Source: an uncultured Prevotellaceae bacterium (GTDB lineage Bacteria; Bacteroidota; Bacteroidia; Bacteroidales; Bacteroidaceae). From it: a DNA stretch of 53,041 nucleotides. Location: positions 1-53,041 of the forward strand of contig CACXXD010000007.1 of assembly GCA_902771445.1 (NCBI GenBank), read 5' to 3'. The notes beneath the pieces are model-generated. The model was not told the DNA's origin and ran no database searches. It saw only the letters and a list, made by a program, of their open reading frames with translations. The position numbers and the translations under genes are program-made. Of the stretch, positions 6,570 to 16,254 are shown piece after piece (positions within the stretch are counted from its first letter, which is position 1; the number at the start of each line of letters is the position of its first letter).

Positions 6570-9500
6570 ATGAAAAGGTTCCTATTGTCTATCCTTGTGG
6601 TTGTGATAGAGCTTTCGGCCTTTTCGCAACCGCCCAGCAGGCAAATCAGCCTGCGGCCTTCCTATCCATTGGTAGTAGGCGAGACATCCATAGATGGTGT
6701 GATTTTTTCCAGCAACGAACTCTATCTGCACGATGTCATACAGGATTCTCTGCCCAGCTATGAGATAGGACATATAGAAGCACAAACGGTGAGGTATTCT
6801 GAAGATGGCTACGGCTTCTATGTCAAGGCAGACTCGCTGCACTCACTAAATGTGACCTACAGTTACGAGTTGAGCGAACAGCCAAAGGGTGCCATTGAGT
6901 TTAACGAACAGACGGGACGCTTCAAGTTCTATCCTGCCAGCGACGACTACCGCTCGTTCATGGTAAACTTTACTGCTTCAAACGGAGTGGCGAGTATCTC
7001 AGAAGAAGTTGAGTTCGACATGATGCCGCTCACACCGTCTGAAGCGAATGCTTTCTATACCAAAGGAGCAATGCCTTCAGCCGATGACTACACGACGGTT
7101 GCTGAGTCGGCAAGCACACAGTTCCTAAACAGCGAAGAGCGAACAGCCTACAGCGTGAGCATTGCAGGCAAGGACGTGGTGTTCGACGATGCCATTCAGA
7201 ACAAGGTGTGGGGACTGAATGGGCGCGAAGACATCTATGAGATGAACATCTATGCCGAACGGCTCATTATACGCGCCGCCCTGCGCTTTCCGCAGACCAA
7301 CATCACCATCTATGCAAAAGAACTTATCTTCGAAGACAAGGATGGAGTGCTGGCCAGCATCAACACTACACCATCGACCACGCAGACCCTAACCGATGGT
7401 GAGGGAATGGCAGGTGCCAATGCAGGAGACATTGTGCTGAACATCAAGGAGTTCAAGGGCAATGCCGGGTTCAGACTTATTCTGGCTGGTGCCAAAGGTC
7501 AGAGCACGAACCGAAATGGAACACCCGGCAAGGGCGGTAACGGCGGAAACGTCTATTCGACCATCGATGTGAGCAGCTATTGCGACATGGTGAGAGGAAG
7601 CGGCGGCGCCAAGTTCAGCGTTGCTGCCGATGGTTCGACAAATGCGGGTGCTCCCATCGCCTATGGCAGCATTGGCAACAATGGCAGTTTTAGTCTCATC
7701 GACGACCAGCAGGCCTATCTGCATCCTTATTACATATCGGCCGTCATGCGTCATGCCAATGATGCATTCATCAACAACCAGACGGAGTATGTGCTTCAGA
7801 CCTGTCGGGAATACCATGAGCTGATTACGACGTTTGTCAATGCTGTCTCATCTGGTAGCGGAGAGGTCAATGAGGGCGATCTTGACGATTTGCCAGGTCT
7901 GGATAGCAGGAGGTTAAAAGTCAGTGCTTCAATGGACTGGACAGTCGACAATGAAAGGGACGAGGAGAAAATGGCAATGAAAAATGAACTGCTGGAGATA
8001 GACAAGATGCTCTTCAAACTGGAGCAAGGGCTTGACTACTTTGGCAATCCGGCAGGCTGGGTACCCTTGCTGTCGTTCGAGGTGATGCTTGCCAACTACG
8101 AAAACGAGATAGACCGTGCCATACCAACGCTCTATATGTATTACTGGCTGAATCGCATTGACCAAACCCTGCAAAACAAGGTGAAAGCATGCCAACTTGC
8201 CGCCGACGCTGCCGAGGGCGAAATGCAAGACAATATGGATATGCTGAACTCGCTGGTGCTGGAAGTGCCAGTCCTGCAAGATGAGGCCAACGAGATATCG
8301 GCCATGATAGACGTGCTGACGGAAAGGATTGTGAAACTGCAGGACGAGCTAATGGCGCAGGCAATACACAACGTGAAGAGAAGGAGCCTCTTCGAGAAGA
8401 TATTCGGGATAGGACGAACCATCGCAAACATCATGCCTATAGTGCCTGTGGTGGGAACTGCGGTTAGTAAGGGGCTGAATTTTGCTCTTGATGCCACAAA
8501 TTTCATCCTGCAACAAACTGATGGTGTTGACTACAGCTCTTTGGTTACTAAGGCTGGGGTACAGATGGATAAAGACTATGTCAATCGGATGCAAATAAAT
8601 ATCAATGGCGCCAAGACAAGTATCAGCCAAAAAGATTGGAAAGGATTGTTTGCCGCAGGTAAGTCCATGTATGCAAGTGCAGATACCTTGATAAGTAATG
8701 TGAAAAATGTTTACGACGTTTTATCCAAGAACTCTGCTCCAGACAGTGAGATTCAGGCCGAGTACAACAGGCTCATTGCCAGCTCCCCCGAATGGAATCG
8801 TCTGAAAGGCCAAGTGGACGAACTGAATGAAAAAAAGGAGAAACTGCTGAACCACATGAACGAGGTGTTTGAGAACATGACATCTACAATGTCAGAGCTA
8901 AGCAGCAATGTTCTTGCCCTCGATGCCTTCCGGCATGATGTCTTCACAGGCAAAAGCAAACGTGACCTGAATGCGATGATTTACCTGGAGAAGATGGAGC
9001 AGAGAGCCAAGGACCGCTTACTCCTCTACGACTATTATCTGCGCAAGGCCTACGAATACCGACTGTTAAAACCATACGAAGGCGAATACAACCTCGTGAG
9101 CATGTTTGAGCGGTTCCAGTCCATCGCAGAAGCCAGCGACTCAGTGATTGACACCAATGCCTACAACACGTTGAGTGCCGTTTTCAGAGAGCGCATCGCT
9201 GATATGGCCAACAAGATTGTCACGGAGTATTCAGTAAACAGTCCTGAGCAGTCCGCTCCTATAACAATCGTCATTCCCAAGGAGCAGCTCAACATTATCA
9301 ACAGCGAGGGCAGGCTTACGCTCAACTTCCACGAACTCGGAATATTCTCGTCTGACGAAGAGAACGTAAGAATTGTCGACCTGGGCATTCACCATATCGA
9401 CACACACGTTGAAGGATCTGTAGGCTATTCGGGCAAGATGGACCTGAACCTGACGCACAGCGGCATTTCGCAATTCCGCAAAGACGGCAACTTGTATTGG

Positions 9501-11030
9501 TTTGACCACATGTCGCGTCAGTCAACCAGTCCGCATACCTGGGGCATGAGATATGATGCGGTTTCTGGAGAAAGCACCAACATTCAGCCATCGGCTGCAA
9601 GCCGCTCCCTGCTGTCATCGATCATCGGAGGCACCAACAATCTGATGCTGTTCTCACGGCCTTCGGCATGGAGCGACATATCACTGAGAAAGAATGTACA
9701 CACGGCAGGAGGAGCTGACATCGTGATAGACTCGCTGGTGCTGAGACTGCAATACGATTTCACCCGCAGACCCGATAATATTTGCAACATAGACATCTGC
9801 GCCAATGATGGCCTGCTGCCTTACACTGCTTGTTCCGAGATTGACATCAACGGCAGACGGGATGGGCGTGGCCATCTGTACAGATCATACAAGACAAGCA
9901 ATCAGACAGTTACGTTTACAGCCGTTGACAAGTATGGGGTACTTAGTTTCGTGAATTGGACCGACCGCAGTGGTAAAGTTGTATCAGACAAGTTGTCACT
10001 CACCGTCAGCAAGTCGAAAGACCAGTTCTATATGGCGAACTATGAGTATCTTGGCCCGGTTCTGAGTGTGCCTGATACCATCAGAGTGAGCAATGAAGGC
10101 GGTGTGATGACCGTAAACGTGAGCAATACTGGGGTTGACGAATCCGACATGGAATGGTATGTAGCCGACTCGCTTAGCACCTGGGTTCACATCGAAGGAG
10201 TCAAAGAAGGTATCGGCAATGGCAGCTTTAACTTTGTCTGCGAACCCAATCCTGATGGTGAGAAGAGGGTTGACTCCCTGGACATCGTCGCACCCGATGC
10301 TTATCTTATGCACAAGCGCATCTACATCGTTCAGACTGATGAAGTGGCCAGCGTTGACCTTACAGATGTGTCAAAACTGAAGAATGCCGTTTACATACAG
10401 CCTGTGATTGCAACGGCAGGCAGTAAAGTCACAGCCACTGTGAAACTGAAAAACGCTATCGACGTAGGCGGCTATTCGTTCGATTTGGAGTTGCCCAATG
10501 GAGTGAGTGTAGCATTGAACAACAAAGGCAAGCCCACAGCCACGCTCATTGAAAGTCGCCACGACCAGCACTCCATTTCCGTGAACTATGCCGACGGATT
10601 CTACAGTGTCGCCGTACTGTCACTGGCCGGCGGTGAGCTAAGCGGCAACGATGGTGGTGTGGTCACACTGCAATTAGCGGTAAGCAATGAGATGAAATTA
10701 GGCACTTACCCCATCAAGATTAGTGGCGGAGCCGTCTCTACACCACAAGCAGTATCGGTGCCACTGCCTGATGTGATTACATCGATTACAATCGGTGACG
10801 TACAATTAGGTGATGTGAACAACGATAGGGTGGTGAATATTGCCGATGCCATTGGAATTGTAAACCGCGTGGTTCGCAAGGAATCGGCAACATTTGTTGA
10901 AAAAGCCGCAGATGTCAATGGGGATGGACTCGTTAACATAGCCGATGCCATTGCTATTGTGAACATCGTGGTGAGAAAGGATAGTGCCTCGGCAAGGAGG
11001 ATAGTTGAAAACATCAATGACCCACAATAA
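6570..11030 (+). CDS. Giant secreted protein with BACON-like, cohesin-like and dockerin-like modules
   Basis: 1486 residues with a signal peptide (about 1-19, ending AFSQ). Order: beta-rich N-terminal region; Gly/Asn-rich turn region near 304-330; helical, charge-rich segments with heptad character near 470-610 and 740-830; further beta-rich region; BACON-like domain near 1160-1260; cohesin-like domain near 1265-1405; dockerin type I-like pair in the last 75 residues. The dockerin repeats (DVNNDRVVNIAD and DVNGDGLVNIAD) keep Asp/Asn at calcium positions 1, 3, 5, 9 and 12. In clostridia, dockerins dock enzymes onto cohesins, so the protein could bind the neighbouring cohesin-like protein or itself. 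The partner is an inference. No enzymatic domain was recognised. Confidence 0.75.
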   Translation: MKRFLLSILVVVIELSAFSQPPSRQISLRPSYPLVVGETSIDGVIFSSNELYLHDVIQDSLPSYEIGHIEAQTVRYSEDGYGFYVKADSLHSLNVTYSYELSEQPKGAIEFNEQTGRFKFYPASDDYRSFMVNFTASNGVASISEEVEFDMMPLTPSEANAFYTKGAMPSADDYTTVAESASTQFLNSEERTAYSVSIAGKDVVFDDAIQNKVWGLNGREDIYEMNIYAERLIIRAALRFPQTNITIYAKELIFEDKDGVLASINTTPSTTQTLTDGEGMAGANAGDIVLNIKEFKGNAGFRLILAGAKGQSTNRNGTPGKGGNGGNVYSTIDVSSYCDMVRGSGGAKFSVAADGSTNAGAPIAYGSIGNNGSFSLIDDQQAYLHPYYISAVMRHANDAFINNQTEYVLQTCREYHELITTFVNAVSSGSGEVNEGDLDDLPGLDSRRLKVSASMDWTVDNERDEEKMAMKNELLEIDKMLFKLEQGLDYFGNPAGWVPLLSFEVMLANYENEIDRAIPTLYMYYWLNRIDQTLQNKVKACQLAADAAEGEMQDNMDMLNSLVLEVPVLQDEANEISAMIDVLTERIVKLQDELMAQAIHNVKRRSLFEKIFGIGRTIANIMPIVPVVGTAVSKGLNFALDATNFILQQTDGVDYSSLVTKAGVQMDKDYVNRMQININGAKTSISQKDWKGLFAAGKSMYASADTLISNVKNVYDVLSKNSAPDSEIQAEYNRLIASSPEWNRLKGQVDELNEKKEKLLNHMNEVFENMTSTMSELSSNVLALDAFRHDVFTGKSKRDLNAMIYLEKMEQRAKDRLLLYDYYLRKAYEYRLLKPYEGEYNLVSMFERFQSIAEASDSVIDTNAYNTLSAVFRERIADMANKIVTEYSVNSPEQSAPITIVIPKEQLNIINSEGRLTLNFHELGIFSSDEENVRIVDLGIHHIDTHVEGSVGYSGKMDLNLTHSGISQFRKDGNLYWFDHMSRQSTSPHTWGMRYDAVSGESTNIQPSAASRSLLSSIIGGTNNLMLFSRPSAWSDISLRKNVHTAGGADIVIDSLVLRLQYDFTRRPDNICNIDICANDGLLPYTACSEIDINGRRDGRGHLYRSYKTSNQTVTFTAVDKYGVLSFVNWTDRSGKVVSDKLSLTVSKSKDQFYMANYEYLGPVLSVPDTIRVSNEGGVMTVNVSNTGVDESDMEWYVADSLSTWVHIEGVKEGIGNGSFNFVCEPNPDGEKRVDSLDIVAPDAYLMHKRIYIVQTDEVASVDLTDVSKLKNAVYIQPVIATAGSKVTATVKLKNAIDVGGYSFDLELPNGVSVALNNKGKPTATLIESRHDQHSISVNYADGFYSVAVLSLAGGELSGNDGGVVTLQLAVSNEMKLGTYPIKISGGAVSTPQAVSVPLPDVITSITIGDVQLGDVNNDRVVNIADAIGIVNRVVRKESATFVEKAADVNGDGLVNIADAIAIVNIVVRKDSASARRIVENINDPQ

Positions 11031-11049
11031 TAATTTAAGTTCAAAAAAA

Positions 11050-12273
11050 ATGAAACAAATAATGGTAATTGTCATGGCGGTACTCGCTTTGCTGGCGAGC
11101 AGCGCCGATGCCCAAAACGCCCTGAGTGTTCCGAACATCACCATTCCGCAGGGTGGTCAGGCTCCGTTGGAAATTCAGTTTAAGTTCGAAGAGGAAAACG
11201 TGTTTTCCGGCTTCCAGTTCGATGTGTCTTTAGCTGAAGGACTGTCACTGGTCGAAGAGAATGGCAAGGTAGTTTATGAAAAGGGGAACTGCTACGAAGA
11301 GTCGCACCAGATCACTGCCAACTTCGTGGCCGATGAACAAGTGTACGCATTCGGCTGCCTGTCGCTTGAGAGTGAACCCATTTTAGGCACAAAGGGAACA
11401 TTGCTCACAGTCACCGTTGAAGTCGATGCTTCGCTAACGGTTGGTACTGTCTTGAAAGGTAATATCCGGAAAGTGGCATTAGGGACTGTGTTGGCAGAGA
11501 GCATCCCCTTGTCGGACGTGGAGTTCACCATAACCATCGACGAACCGGACGACGGACGGCTGAAGTTCAATGAGTCGTCGACCATTCTGCCCAAGTATAC
11601 TGCTGGACAGAAGGCAGACGTAACTATGCAGCGCACCATCAAGGCCAATCAATGGAACACCATTGTACTGCCTTTCACGCTGACGAAAGCTAAGGCAGAA
11701 GCAGCCTTTGGAAGTGATGTGCAACTGGCCGAGTTCACAGGTTTTGAAACCATCTATGCCAGTGAGGACGACATGACTCCCGATGCAATTAACATCAATC
11801 TGTCCACTTACACCATGACGGCCAAGAAAGGTATGCCTGGCGGAAAACCGTTTGTAATCAAGACAAGCAAAGACATTGAAAGCTTTCAGGCAGACAATGT
11901 GACACTTGCGGAAAAAGTGAACGATGTGGAGAACTATGACGAGTACGACACTCCAGGAAGGTTTACTGGCACTTTCGTTAAGACAACCATCCCAGAAGAT
12001 GGACTGTTCATTAGTGACAACAAGTTCTGGTATTCAGCAGGCAAGAGTACTGCCAAGGCATTCCGATGCTGGTTCGAATTAGGTGCAGTGCTCGACAAGG
12101 AGACCAACTTTGAAGCAAGGGTCATCTTCAAATTCGATGACGAGACAAGTGGCATTGCTACTGTTAAAAGAACAGAGGATGAGTCGTTCTATGACTTAAT
12201 GGGACGCAAGCTGCTAAAGGCGAACAAGAAAGGCATTTATGTCAAGAATGGAAGAAAAGTGGTAGTAAAATAA
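11050..12273 (+). CDS. Secreted cohesin-like protein with C-terminal tail
   Basis: 407 residues from the ATG at 11050, which starts a good signal peptide (ending SSADAQ); the frame is open upstream to 11005 but that would overlap the previous gene and bury the signal. Residues of about 22-165 form a cohesin-like beta domain (FSGFQFDVSL, then GTLLTVTVEV), similar in pattern to the one near the end of the upstream protein. Residues of about 180-370 are a second beta-rich domain (WNTIVLPFTL) common in Prevotella secreted proteins. The tail FYDLMGRKLL followed by GIYVKNGRKVVVK resembles that of the PL11 lyase. It could be the cohesin partner for the dockerin-like pair next door. Confidence 0.7.
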   Translation: MKQIMVIVMAVLALLASSADAQNALSVPNITIPQGGQAPLEIQFKFEEENVFSGFQFDVSLAEGLSLVEENGKVVYEKGNCYEESHQITANFVADEQVYAFGCLSLESEPILGTKGTLLTVTVEVDASLTVGTVLKGNIRKVALGTVLAESIPLSDVEFTITIDEPDDGRLKFNESSTILPKYTAGQKADVTMQRTIKANQWNTIVLPFTLTKAKAEAAFGSDVQLAEFTGFETIYASEDDMTPDAININLSTYTMTAKKGMPGGKPFVIKTSKDIESFQADNVTLAEKVNDVENYDEYDTPGRFTGTFVKTTIPEDGLFISDNKFWYSAGKSTAKAFRCWFELGAVLDKETNFEARVIFKFDDETSGIATVKRTEDESFYDLMGRKLLKANKKGIYVKNGRKVVVK

Positions 12274-12289
12274 ATAGAACTGATTGACT

Positions 12290-12472
12290 ATGAGAAGAAC
12301 TTACAAGGTGCCTGTCACAACCGTGTGGGAATACAGCCCTGCCCCTCTGCTACAAGCCTCGGGTGTCACTTCTGACAATGGAATCGAGTGGGGAGGCTCA
12401 GATGAGGAAGGCACGCATGAGGCCGACACAAGACGAAAGAGCGAATGGGACGAAGAGCCAGAAGAATACTGA
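12290..12472 (+). CDS. Small acidic peptide (60 aa)
   Basis: 60 residues from ATG 12290 (a TTG two codons upstream is possible). The order is a basic N-terminus (MRRTYKVP), a hydrophobic middle (LLQASGV), then an acidic Gly/Asp/Glu-rich part (WGGSDEEGTHEAD) ending WDEEPEEY. This layout is like the short, poorly characterised Bacteroidales peptides that open with a YxxP motif and carry an A-S/G-G middle and acidic tail; assignment to that group is by pattern recall. It lies 16 nt after the cohesin-like gene and before the terminator at 12510, so it is the last gene of the operon. No function can be given. Confidence 0.55.
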   Translation: MRRTYKVPVTTVWEYSPAPLLQASGVTSDNGIEWGGSDEEGTHEADTRRKSEWDEEPEEY

Positions 12473-12509
12473 TGACTTCCTGCCCCTCCTGGATACCTAA
12501 TTATTAAAG

Positions 12510-12556
12510 TTGCAGCTTGACGGTATGGTAATCATCCAATCAAGCTGCAATATTTG
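12510..12556. terminator. Terminator between converging genes
   Basis: Perfect inverted repeat TTGCAGCTTGA (12510-12520) with TCAAGCTGCAA (12540-12550), followed by TATTTGTT. It lies between the end of the collar/cohesin operon (plus) and the end of the DUF3943 gene (minus), so it may serve both. Confidence 0.65.
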
Positions 12557-12598
12557 TTGCCGTTGCAGTTCTTTTACATTGCAATGGGTATGCCATTC

Positions 12599-15019
12599 CT
12601 ACAACCTGTAAGTCAGACCGCCACGAAGTTCAAAGGTATTGGCACTGACATCCTCGAAGTCACGATAGTGGGCATGACGCATGAAGAAGCTGCCACGAAG
12701 GTCGAGCGAGAGATGACGACTCAGGTAGAGGCCGAAGTTGGCATTGAAGGCAATCATGCGGGTGCTGCCCGGATCGCCTTGCGCGTTGGTGTAGTCGAGT
12801 TCGAATCCCTCCTTGCCAACCCATTTTGAGCGGTCGTAGCCCTTCCAGGTGAAGATGTGGAAGTAGTTGGCATCAATGCTCATGTAGCCCACTTTCTTCA
12901 TATCGAGATTCGTCTGGATCTTGGCCGAGAAGCCACTGCCCATGTTGTAGTCGCGCTCCTGAATGTAGAGGTAGTCGCTGAGCGAACCACCCAGCAAAAT
13001 GCCACTGAGGAAGACGCGCTGCTCCAGGTTCATGCGCTCCTCTAACTGCGGAAAACGATAGATGAGACCGGGGCCTACCGAGGCTGCTTCGCTGATGCGG
13101 TAGGGAATGAGGTCGGAACCATTCCTCACGGCCTCAGAGTTGTAGAAGTTGAAGTGCTGGAAAATACCGAAATCTGCCTCAAACTTGTCGGTGTCGCTGA
13201 CGGGTGTACCCCAGATGCGGCCAAGCAAGTTCAGACGGTTGATGAGCGGCTGACTCTTCGAAAAACTCAGCGTCACGCTGGAGAGGAAGAAATCGTATGG
13301 CTTGTTCTCTTCGTTGTTGTAGGGGTCGCCATACTCCATTGCAAGCTCCAGATAGGGACTATGCTCGCCACGGAACAAAGCATGGTTGTCGGCCAGATAG
13401 CGAGCACCGGCAGAGATCCTGTATTTCACGGGGATGCGACTATAGTCGTGGTAGAGATAATGACGGCTCTTGTGATGCCAGGCCTCGCCGGTGAGCACGC
13501 GTTTGAGCCCCTTCATAGGCGAGAGCACCGCACCGCCCAGCTCGCGCAAGAAACGGGTGAAGCCCACTTCGCGGTCGTCATAGAACAAGTCGCTGATACG
13601 GAAGGTGATTTCGCCGATACACGTACCACCGATCGACGTGGCCAGCAGGTCGTTGATGGCCGGCGGTGTAATTTCACCGAAGAACTCCCACATGAGCGAA
13701 CCACCGAGGGCGCAAGGATACGACAGCCAGAAGTTCAGTCCGTTGCTACGGGCTGAGTTGAAGTAGAGGTTGCCGTGGTAAGGATGGGCAAACAGGTTGG
13801 TGTTGAAGTTGTCGTTGTCCCACACAAAGGCATGCTCGAAGTTGTGACCGATGCTCTTGAAGCTGATTCTTGCAAACTCCTCGTTGAGCACCCAGGCATC
13901 CCAGCGGTTCACAAACACGTTGAGTGCCGTGATCATGGCGGCAGCGCGGAGCACGTTGGGTTTCTGCGGCAGGGCGAAGCGGTCGTTGTCGCCAGGCAAC
14001 TTGTCCTCATCACTGTGCAGACGGAGCGTTCGGTTCTTCCGACTGTTATAGCCTTGATAGTTGTAGGTCAGTCCCACCTCACCGATCGCACGGTTGCGGA
14101 AGTGACCGCCTCGGGTGTAGTATCGCGTTGTGCCATAGCCCACGGTACCGAACACGCCCAGATGCTTGGTGAGCTGATAGTCCAAGTTGAGTCGGGCTTC
14201 GAGCGCAAAGAGCCGTTCGGGCGATTCGGCAGAGTTCTCCTCGAACGTCTCGATGTGGAAATAGCCCACGTCACCGCTCAGCGACAATCTCGGTGTCAGT
14301 CTGAAATACTGTCCAATACGGTAATAGAGCGCACCGGAGAAATTCTTGTCGAGTCCCATGTAGTGAGTACCCACACCTATTATGTTATATGTAGAGCGGT
14401 TGCGGAAGCGCAGAGCTACATTGAACTTTGAGTTTGTTCCGACAAAGCCCATGAGGTCGATGCGTGTCTTGGGGCTGACGTTGATGAGTCCGATGCGCGT
14501 CGAGATGGTGTCGTGCGAGAAGTTCATCAGACCAATCTGCACACCTTTCTGATAGTCACGTGTGACAAAGTTGAACAGACCGATCTGCACACCCCGCAGC
14601 GTGTCGGTCGCGTTGCGGAAGGCTATCTGCACACCCTTGAGCGTACCAACGTTCTGGTTAGTAAAGCCCGTAAGCTGCAATCCGTTGGCCTCGCCAATGG
14701 CGATGTTGTTCAGCAAGGACAACTGCACGCCCTTCATGCCGCTGCAAGTGGCATTGCTGAAGGGGGACAACTGCAAGCCTGACGCGTTCTCGGCAATGTT
14801 CGTGATGGGCGAGAGCTGCACACCCCTGAATGAATTGGAAATGGTAATCAGACCCAAGCCAACATTGCCGGGTGCATGTTTGTGTGTGTCTGTACTGTCG
14901 GTAGCCGACATACTATCCTGCATTTCCTGCATACCATGGCCCACCGACTCCTCTTCCACGGCTTGTGCGCCAGTAGCAGCCATCATAGCGACTATGGTCA
15001 AGAGTAAAAACTTCTTCAT
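12599..15019 (-). CDS. DUF3943 outer-membrane-type protein with N-terminal surface repeats
   Basis: 806 residues with a signal peptide (about 1-20, ending TGAQA). Residues of about 50-190 carry repeated units of the type GVQLSxxxN / GLQL / GVQIGLxNF spaced about 20 residues apart, as in bacterial surface-repeat proteins of the LA_2272 type. Residues of about 355-470 match DUF3943 (NVFVNRWDAWV, then HPYHGNLYFNSARSNG). The rest is rich in alternating aromatic beta-strand patterns, and the C-terminal strand ends RGGLTYRL, typical of an outer-membrane barrel. Monocistronic by context. Function unknown; the membrane location is an inference. Confidence 0.75.
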   Translation of the reverse strand: MKKFLLLTIVAMMAATGAQAVEEESVGHGMQEMQDSMSATDSTDTHKHAPGNVGLGLITISNSFRGVQLSPITNIAENASGLQLSPFSNATCSGMKGVQLSLLNNIAIGEANGLQLTGFTNQNVGTLKGVQIAFRNATDTLRGVQIGLFNFVTRDYQKGVQIGLMNFSHDTISTRIGLINVSPKTRIDLMGFVGTNSKFNVALRFRNRSTYNIIGVGTHYMGLDKNFSGALYYRIGQYFRLTPRLSLSGDVGYFHIETFEENSAESPERLFALEARLNLDYQLTKHLGVFGTVGYGTTRYYTRGGHFRNRAIGEVGLTYNYQGYNSRKNRTLRLHSDEDKLPGDNDRFALPQKPNVLRAAAMITALNVFVNRWDAWVLNEEFARISFKSIGHNFEHAFVWDNDNFNTNLFAHPYHGNLYFNSARSNGLNFWLSYPCALGGSLMWEFFGEITPPAINDLLATSIGGTCIGEITFRISDLFYDDREVGFTRFLRELGGAVLSPMKGLKRVLTGEAWHHKSRHYLYHDYSRIPVKYRISAGARYLADNHALFRGEHSPYLELAMEYGDPYNNEENKPYDFFLSSVTLSFSKSQPLINRLNLLGRIWGTPVSDTDKFEADFGIFQHFNFYNSEAVRNGSDLIPYRISEAASVGPGLIYRFPQLEERMNLEQRVFLSGILLGGSLSDYLYIQERDYNMGSGFSAKIQTNLDMKKVGYMSIDANYFHIFTWKGYDRSKWVGKEGFELDYTNAQGDPGSTRMIAFNANFGLYLSRHLSLDLRGSFFMRHAHYRDFEDVSANTFELRGGLTYRL

Positions 15020-15112
15020 GATAATGTTATTTGGGTCATGCTTTGCAATCGTTATGCAACAACATACGTATAGCTTTACTGAAAAAAATCTTTATTGAAT
15101 AAAAAAGCAAAA

Positions 15113-15217
15113 GGGACTATTTCACCACAGAAAAAAAGAGACTCCTGAAACACGAAAAACAAATTCTCTGCATTTTTTCACTTCCGTATCAGTGTGAATC
15201 AGTGGTGAAATAGTCCC
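15113..15217. repeat. Inverted repeat pair of 16 bp, MITE-like
   Basis: GGGACTATTTCACCAC (15113-15128) is exactly inverted at 15202-15217 with a 73-base AT-rich interior that encodes nothing. It lies in the gap between pfkA (stop side) and the DUF3943 gene start. The layout fits a miniature inverted-repeat element of 105 bp or a long-loop terminator for pfkA. No target-site duplication could be identified with confidence. Confidence 0.55.
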
Positions 15218-15237
15218 CAGCTAATATTAGCAGCTGA

Positions 15238-16215
15238 CTAAATGCTCAGCTCATCGAGCACATTGATGAGTCGCTTGTCGAAACGCTTGTCGGTACGGAT
15301 GCACTCAGAGAAAGGCACGTAGACAATCTCGTTCATGCGATAGCCAATCATCACGTTGCGCTGTCCTTGCAGGATGGCCTCGATGGCACCCACACCCATG
15401 CTGCTGGCCAGGATGCGGTCGCGGGCCGAAGGCGAGCCGCCACGCTGCAAGTGGCCAAGGATGGACACACGCACGTCGAACTCCGGGAACTCATTCTTCA
15501 CGCGGTCGGCATAGTAGAGGGCGCCGCACTTGGGACTCTCTGAGACAATAACGATGCACGACTTCTTCGATTTACGGATGCCGCGGCCCATGAAGGCAGC
15601 CAGCTGGTCGACGTCGGTTGCCTCTTCTGGCACAATGGCAGCCTCAGCACCGCAGGCAATGGCGCAGTTCTGTGCCAGGAAACCGGCATCGCGTCCCATC
15701 ACCTCGATGAAGAAGATGCGCTCGTGAGAGTTGGCCGTGTCGCGGATGCGGTCCACACACTCCATGATGGTGTTCATCGTCGTGTCGTAGCCGATAGTGG
15801 CATCGGTGCCATAGAGGTCGTTGTCAATAGTGCCAGGCAGACCGATGACGGGGAAGTCGAACTCCACGCCGAAGTTCCATGCGCCCGTCAGCGAGCCATT
15901 GCCGCCAATGACCACCAGTGCGTCGATTTCTTCTTTCTTACAGGTCTCGTAGGCTACCTGTCGGCCTTCAGGGGTCATGAACTCCTTGCTGCGGGCCGTC
16001 TTCAGGATGGTGCCACCTCTGGTGATAATGCCGCTGACGTCCTCTGTGGTAAAGGGCTTCACCTCGCCCTTGATGAGTCCGTCGAAGCCACGATAGATAC
16101 CCTTGATGTTAAACTGGTTGTAGATACCTGCACGAGTCACGGCACGGATGGCCGCATTCATGCCGGGAGCATCGCCGCCCGACGTGAGAATACCGATAGT
16201 TTTAATCTTGCCCAT
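15238..16215 (-). CDS. pfkA: ATP-dependent 6-phosphofructokinase
   Basis: Phosphorylates fructose 6-phosphate to fructose 1,6-bisphosphate with ATP, the committed step of glycolysis, in the cytoplasm. 325 residues, the normal length for bacterial PfkA. Visible motifs: [18 protein letters not shown] at the N-terminus (ATP site), [19 protein letters not shown] with the catalytic aspartate, EVMGRDAGF, and [15 protein letters not shown]. The start at 16215 has [14 protein letters not shown] directly, as in homologues. It begins 39 nt after the stop of the upstream SpoIIE-type phosphatase, so cotranscription from the promoter at 18239-18269 is possible. Confidence 0.95.
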   Translation of the reverse strand: MGKIKTIGILTSGGDAPGMNAAIRAVTRAGIYNQFNIKGIYRGFDGLIKGEVKPFTTEDVSGIITRGGTILKTARSKEFMTPEGRQVAYETCKKEEIDALVVIGGNGSLTGAWNFGVEFDFPVIGLPGTIDNDLYGTDATIGYDTTMNTIMECVDRIRDTANSHERIFFIEVMGRDAGFLAQNCAIACGAEAAIVPEEATDVDQLAAFMGRGIRKSKKSCIVIVSESPKCGALYYADRVKNEFPEFDVRVSILGHLQRGGSPSARDRILASSMGVGAIEAILQGQRNVMIGYRMNEIVYVPFSECIRTDKRFDKRLINVLDELSI

Positions 16216-16254
16216 AATACTGATGATTTAGAGTTTGTTGATTTACTTATTGGG

